In this document: positions 50,695-53,433 of the stretch, one piece after another
Numbering within the stretch: the first letter of the stretch is position 1
Layout of the letters: every line of letters begins with the position of its first letter
Source of the DNA: Microbacterium sp.
GTDB lineage: Bacteria; Actinomycetota; Actinomycetes; Actinomycetales; Microbacteriaceae
DNA: 53,433 nt
Reading direction: 5' to 3'
NCBI GenBank assembly: GCA_019510305.1
Contig: JAEKKN010000052.1
Location: 1-53,433 of the forward strand
Made by a program: the position numbers and the translations under genes
Notes under the pieces: model-generated
What the model was told of the DNA's origin: nothing
The model's database searches: none
What the model saw: the letters and a program-made list of their open reading frames with translations, nothing else

Positions 50695-52011
50695 GTGAAC
50701 ACACGTGCCCGCCGACGCCTCTTGGCGACTGCAGCCGCAGCATCCGTCTCCGCCATCGCCCTCGCCGGCTGCGCCTCACCCGGCGCCGACGACGGTGCCG
50801 ACGGCGCCGACGAGAAGATCACGCTGACCGTGACCACCTTCGGCACGTTCGGCTATGACGACCTCTACAAGGAGTACGAGAAGCTCCACCCGAATGTGAC
50901 CATCGAGGCCACGAACATCGACACCGGCGGCAACGCCCGCACCGACGCGTTCACGAAGATCGCCGCGGGATCCGGCCTCAGCGACGTCGTCGCGATCGAG
51001 GAGGGCTGGCTCGGCGCCATCATGGACGTGTCCGACACGTTCGTCGACCTGCGTGACTACGGCATCGAGGACCGCAAGAGCGACTGGCTCGACTGGAAGT
51101 ACGACCAGGCGACCGATCCCGACGGCCGTGTGATCGGCTACGGCACGGATGTCGGGCCCTCCGGCATCTGCTACAACACCAAGGCGTTCGAGGCCGCAGG
51201 GCTCCCCAGCGACCGCGAGTCGGTCGCGACGCTGCTCGACGGCGACTGGGACAACTACTTCGCTGTCGGCGCCGACTACACCGCCAAGACCGGCAAGGCG
51301 TGGTTCGACCAGTCCGGCTTCGTGTGGAACTCGATGGTGAACCAGCTCGACGAGGGTTACTACACCGCCGACGGCGAGCTGAACGTGGAAGGCAACGCCG
51401 AGCTCAAGAAGCGGTTCGAACAGCTGGGCGCCGCAGCCGAGGGCGGACTGTCGGCCGCCGAGACGCAGTGGGACTGGAACGGCGGCAAGTCGTTCGTCGA
51501 CGGCACCTTCGCCACGATGGTCTGCCCCGGATGGATGCTGGGAGTCGTGCAGGGCAAGCTGGAATCGGGTGGCGGCGACGCTGCGACCGGCTGGGACTTC
51601 GCCGACGCGTTCCCCGGCGGCCCAGTGAACTGGGGCGGCGCCTGGCTGTCCATCCCCGAGACCTCCGAGCACAAGAAGGCGGCGGCAGAGCTCGCCGACT
51701 GGCTGACCCAGCCCGAGCAGCAGGTGAAGCAATCGGCTGCCGCAGGCAACTTCCCGTCGACCGTCAAGGCGCAGGAGACCCTCGCCGAGGAGGCGACCCC
51801 GAACGAGATCTTCAACGGAGCCCCCACCGGCGCGATCCTCGCCGAGCGGGCCAAGGGCGTGGTCGCGCAGTACAAGGGCGCTGACGACTCCGTGATCCAG
51901 GAGAACGTGTTCGGCCCGGCGATCACGGCGCTCGACCGCGGCGAGACCGACACCAAGGGCGCCTGGGAGCAGGCGATCGGGCTGCTGCACGAGCTCGTCC
52001 CGAACGACTGA
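50695..52011 (+). CDS. cebE: Cellobiose/cello-oligosaccharide ABC binding lipoprotein
   Basis: A 438-residue sugar-binding lipoprotein (SBP_bac_1). The lipobox is LAGCASPG with Cys about 26. The mature protein starts ITLTVTTFGTFGYDDLYKEYEKLHPNVTI and contains SGLSDVVAIEEGWLGAIM (about 97-114) and the family's WLSIPETSEHKKAAAELADWLTQPEQQV (about 318-345). It captures cellodextrins made by the adjacent GH6 cellulase. Two CebR boxes precede it. The GTG start follows AAAGGAGTGACCT. A long hairpin separates it from the permease gene. Confidence 0.93.
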   Translation: MNTRARRRLLATAAAASVSAIALAGCASPGADDGADGADEKITLTVTTFGTFGYDDLYKEYEKLHPNVTIEATNIDTGGNARTDAFTKIAAGSGLSDVVAIEEGWLGAIMDVSDTFVDLRDYGIEDRKSDWLDWKYDQATDPDGRVIGYGTDVGPSGICYNTKAFEAAGLPSDRESVATLLDGDWDNYFAVGADYTAKTGKAWFDQSGFVWNSMVNQLDEGYYTADGELNVEGNAELKKRFEQLGAAAEGGLSAAETQWDWNGGKSFVDGTFATMVCPGWMLGVVQGKLESGGGDAATGWDFADAFPGGPVNWGGAWLSIPETSEHKKAAAELADWLTQPEQQVKQSAAAGNFPSTVKAQETLAEEATPNEIFNGAPTGAILAERAKGVVAQYKGADDSVIQENVFGPAITALDRGETDTKGAWEQAIGLLHELVPND

Positions 52012-52027
52012 GCAGTATCTCTTCTCT

Positions 52028-52110
52028 GCGTTTCGTCTCGCTTCGCTCGCTCAACGGCCGGGTCTCGTGCCCGGCCGTTGAGCGAGGAGCGCAGCGACGA
52101 GACGAAACGC
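52028..52110. repeat. 83-bp hairpin repeat after the binding-protein gene, copy 2
   Basis: Left arm GCGTTTCGTCTCGCTTCGCT... (from 52028) pairs with right arm ...GCGACGAGACGAAACGC (to 52110) around the loop TCTCGTG. It starts 17 bp after the cebE stop and ends 19 bp before cebF. It is the same element as 30621-30709, in the same relative place of another ABC operon. Confidence 0.9.
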
Positions 52111-52129
52111 TGCACACGAAGGACAGAAC

Positions 52130-53149
52130 ATGACTCTCACCGAAGAGCAGCAGGCGACGGCATCCGCTCTGCCGAAGAGCAGGAGCACGGATGCCGCTCC
52201 CAAGCCGTCCTGGCGGCATCGCCTCTCGCGCGTCGATCAGAAGGGATCGCCGTACCTCTACATCTCGCCCTTCTTCCTGCTGTTCGGGCTGATCGGGCTG
52301 TTCCCGCTGCTGTACACGGTGTGGGTAGCGCTGCACGACTGGGATCTGCTGAAGGGCGAAGGCGGCTTCGTCGGCTTCGCGAACTTCACCGAGATCCTCG
52401 GCGACGGCATGTTCTGGAACTCCATCGGCAACACGCTGAGCATCTTCCTGCTGTCGGCGATTCCGCAGCTGGCCGTCGCCCTGGTGATCGCCTACCTGCT
52501 CGACCAGGGGCTGCGCGCCCCCTCGTTCTGGCGCATGAGCGTGCTGATCCCATTCGTGGTGACGCCGGTGGCCACGGCGATCATCTTCTCCAGCATCTTC
52601 AACGAGGCCGACGGCCTCGCGAACAACCTGCTGAACCTCATCGGCATCGTCGACCAGGAGTGGAAGCACAACACCTTCCTGTCGCACATCGCGATCGCGA
52701 CGATGGTGAACTTCCGCTGGACCGGCTACAACGCCCTCATCCTGCTCGCCGCGATGCAGGCGGTGCCGCGCGACCTGTACGAGTCGGCGGCGATCGACGG
52801 GGCGGGCGCTGCGCGCCGGTTCTTCTCGATCACGATCCCCAGCATCCGTCCCACCCTCATCTTCGTGATCATCACGGCGACGATCGGCGGTCTGCAGATC
52901 TTCGCCGAGCCGCGGCTGTTCGACGTGTCGACAGCCGGCGGGATCGGCGGCAGCGAACGCCAGTTCCAGACGACCGTGCTGTTCCTCTGGGAGCTCGCGT
53001 TCTTCCGCCGCAATCTCGGCGAGGCCTCGGCCGTCGCGATCCTCCTGTTCGTGCTCATCGTGGGCATCGGACTCGTCAACTTCCTCATCTCGCGGAGCAT
53101 CTCCACAGGAGATGCTCCGAAACGTCGCCGGAAGGAGCGCGTCCGATGA
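52130..53149 (+). CDS. cebF: Cellobiose ABC transporter permease CebF
   Basis: A 339-residue MalF-type permease with six helices. YLYISPFFLLFGLIGLFPLLYTVWVALHDWDLL (about residues 43-75) is the classic first helix of sugar permeases, and the EAA loop is VPRDLYESAAIDGAGAARRFFSITIPSIRPTL (about 212-243). It forms the channel with CebG. The ATG at 52130 has GAAGGACAG upstream. Its stop overlaps the cebG start by 4 nt. Confidence 0.94.
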   Translation: MTLTEEQQATASALPKSRSTDAAPKPSWRHRLSRVDQKGSPYLYISPFFLLFGLIGLFPLLYTVWVALHDWDLLKGEGGFVGFANFTEILGDGMFWNSIGNTLSIFLLSAIPQLAVALVIAYLLDQGLRAPSFWRMSVLIPFVVTPVATAIIFSSIFNEADGLANNLLNLIGIVDQEWKHNTFLSHIAIATMVNFRWTGYNALILLAAMQAVPRDLYESAAIDGAGAARRFFSITIPSIRPTLIFVIITATIGGLQIFAEPRLFDVSTAGGIGGSERQFQTTVLFLWELAFFRRNLGEASAVAILLFVLIVGIGLVNFLISRSISTGDAPKRRRKERVR

Positions 53150-53433
53150 CCGCCACCCAGGCCCTCAGCGTCCCCGAGCGCATCCGCCGCAACCGTCAGA
53201 GCGGCACGGCGGGCATCGGCAGTCGCCCCGGCTTCCTCACCTACGGCCTGCTCGCGGCCTTCCTGATCGGCAGCGCGTATCCGCTGTGGTGGTCGTTCGT
53301 GGTCGCGAGTGGAACGAACTCGACCAGGGGCGAGACGCTGCCCCTGATCCCGGGCGGCAACTTCTTCGCGAACGCGGTCAAGGTGCTCGATGCGATCCCG
53401 TTCTGGAAGGCGCTCGGCAACTCGGTCCTCATC
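53146..53433 (+). CDS. cebG: Cellobiose ABC transporter permease CebG, 3' end outside the window
   Basis: The first 96 residues of a MalG-type permease: a cytoplasmic N-terminus, then FLTYGLLAAFLIGSAYPLWWSFVVASG (first helix, about residues 30-56) and SVLI at the edge, where the second helix begins. The ATG overlaps the cebF stop (ATGA). In the Streptomyces ceb cluster cebR and a beta-glucosidase gene are nearby; either could lie beyond the window end. Confidence 0.88.
   Translation, partial: MTATQALSVPERIRRNRQSGTAGIGSRPGFLTYGLLAAFLIGSAYPLWWSFVVASGTNSTRGETLPLIPGGNFFANAVKVLDAIPFWKALGNSVLI

Overview
The window is very GC-rich, uses many GTG starts, has several genes whose -10 element sits 5-9 nt before the start codon (leaderless transcripts), and carries CebR-type, IdeR-type and mycothiol-era actinobacterial gene sets. 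Gene content and the dispersed GC-rich hairpin repeats fit an actinobacterium of the Microbacteriaceae, probably Microbacterium or a close relative (inference from style; no database search was possible). It looks like ordinary chromosome: no phage, integrase, transposase, CRISPR array, rRNA or tRNA was recognised.

Layout. 1-4672: a truncated DUF998 membrane protein, a 73-residue orphan, a large LuxR (LAL) regulator and a cold-shock protein with a strong terminator. 4775-9821: an iron-box-controlled siderophore uptake operon (binding protein, two permeases, ATPase, siderophore-interacting reductase). 9961-11672: a divergent alpha/beta-hydrolase and TetR pair with twin operators, bracketed by two related long hairpins. 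11690-19573: a complete kdp potassium ATPase operon on the minus strand: a 27-codon membrane micro-gene, kdpF, A, B, C, D, E. 19750-22943: a small barrel-like protein, a PaiB-like flavoprotein, a DMT exporter and a MocR regulator whose start codon overlaps that of the exporter. 23058-26873: a KimA-like potassium importer divergent from a VanZ/RDD protein and a small alarmone synthetase. 26880-36776: M20 amidohydrolase, TetR, and a dipeptide-type ABC transporter translationally coupled to a cytoplasmic GH3 beta-glucosidase, so its cargo is probably an oligosaccharide. 36806-40841: SoxR with a flavin reductase-superoxide dismutase operon, then an ArsR-controlled flavoprotein-arsC pair. 40939-43018: a Ktr/Trk potassium channel pair. 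43125-48798: LacI regulator, GH13 alpha-glucosidase, DUF1761, VOC protein, purS-purQ, apt. 48826-53433: a secreted GH6 cellulase and the cebEFG cellobiose transporter, all under CebR-type boxes; cebG runs off the window.

The most interesting observation is regulatory. All three potassium uptake loci (kdp, the KimA-like gene, the trkH/ktrB-trkA/ktrA pair) carry heptamer direct repeats of the form CGTNAGG with an 11-bp period, the geometry of an OmpR/PhoB-family response regulator site, at nearly the same distance (-47/-48 and -58/-59) from a predicted leaderless start. The array before the KimA-like gene has six units in exact 11-bp register and also lies upstream of the divergent alarmone synthetase operon. 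KdpE, encoded here, is the obvious candidate regulator, so the window may define a previously undescribed KdpDE potassium regulon that also reaches (p)ppGpp synthesis. A second theme is repeats used as parts: an 85-bp hairpin sits between the binding-protein gene and the next transporter gene in two unrelated ABC operons, and short REP-like units have been absorbed into coding sequence in several proteins.
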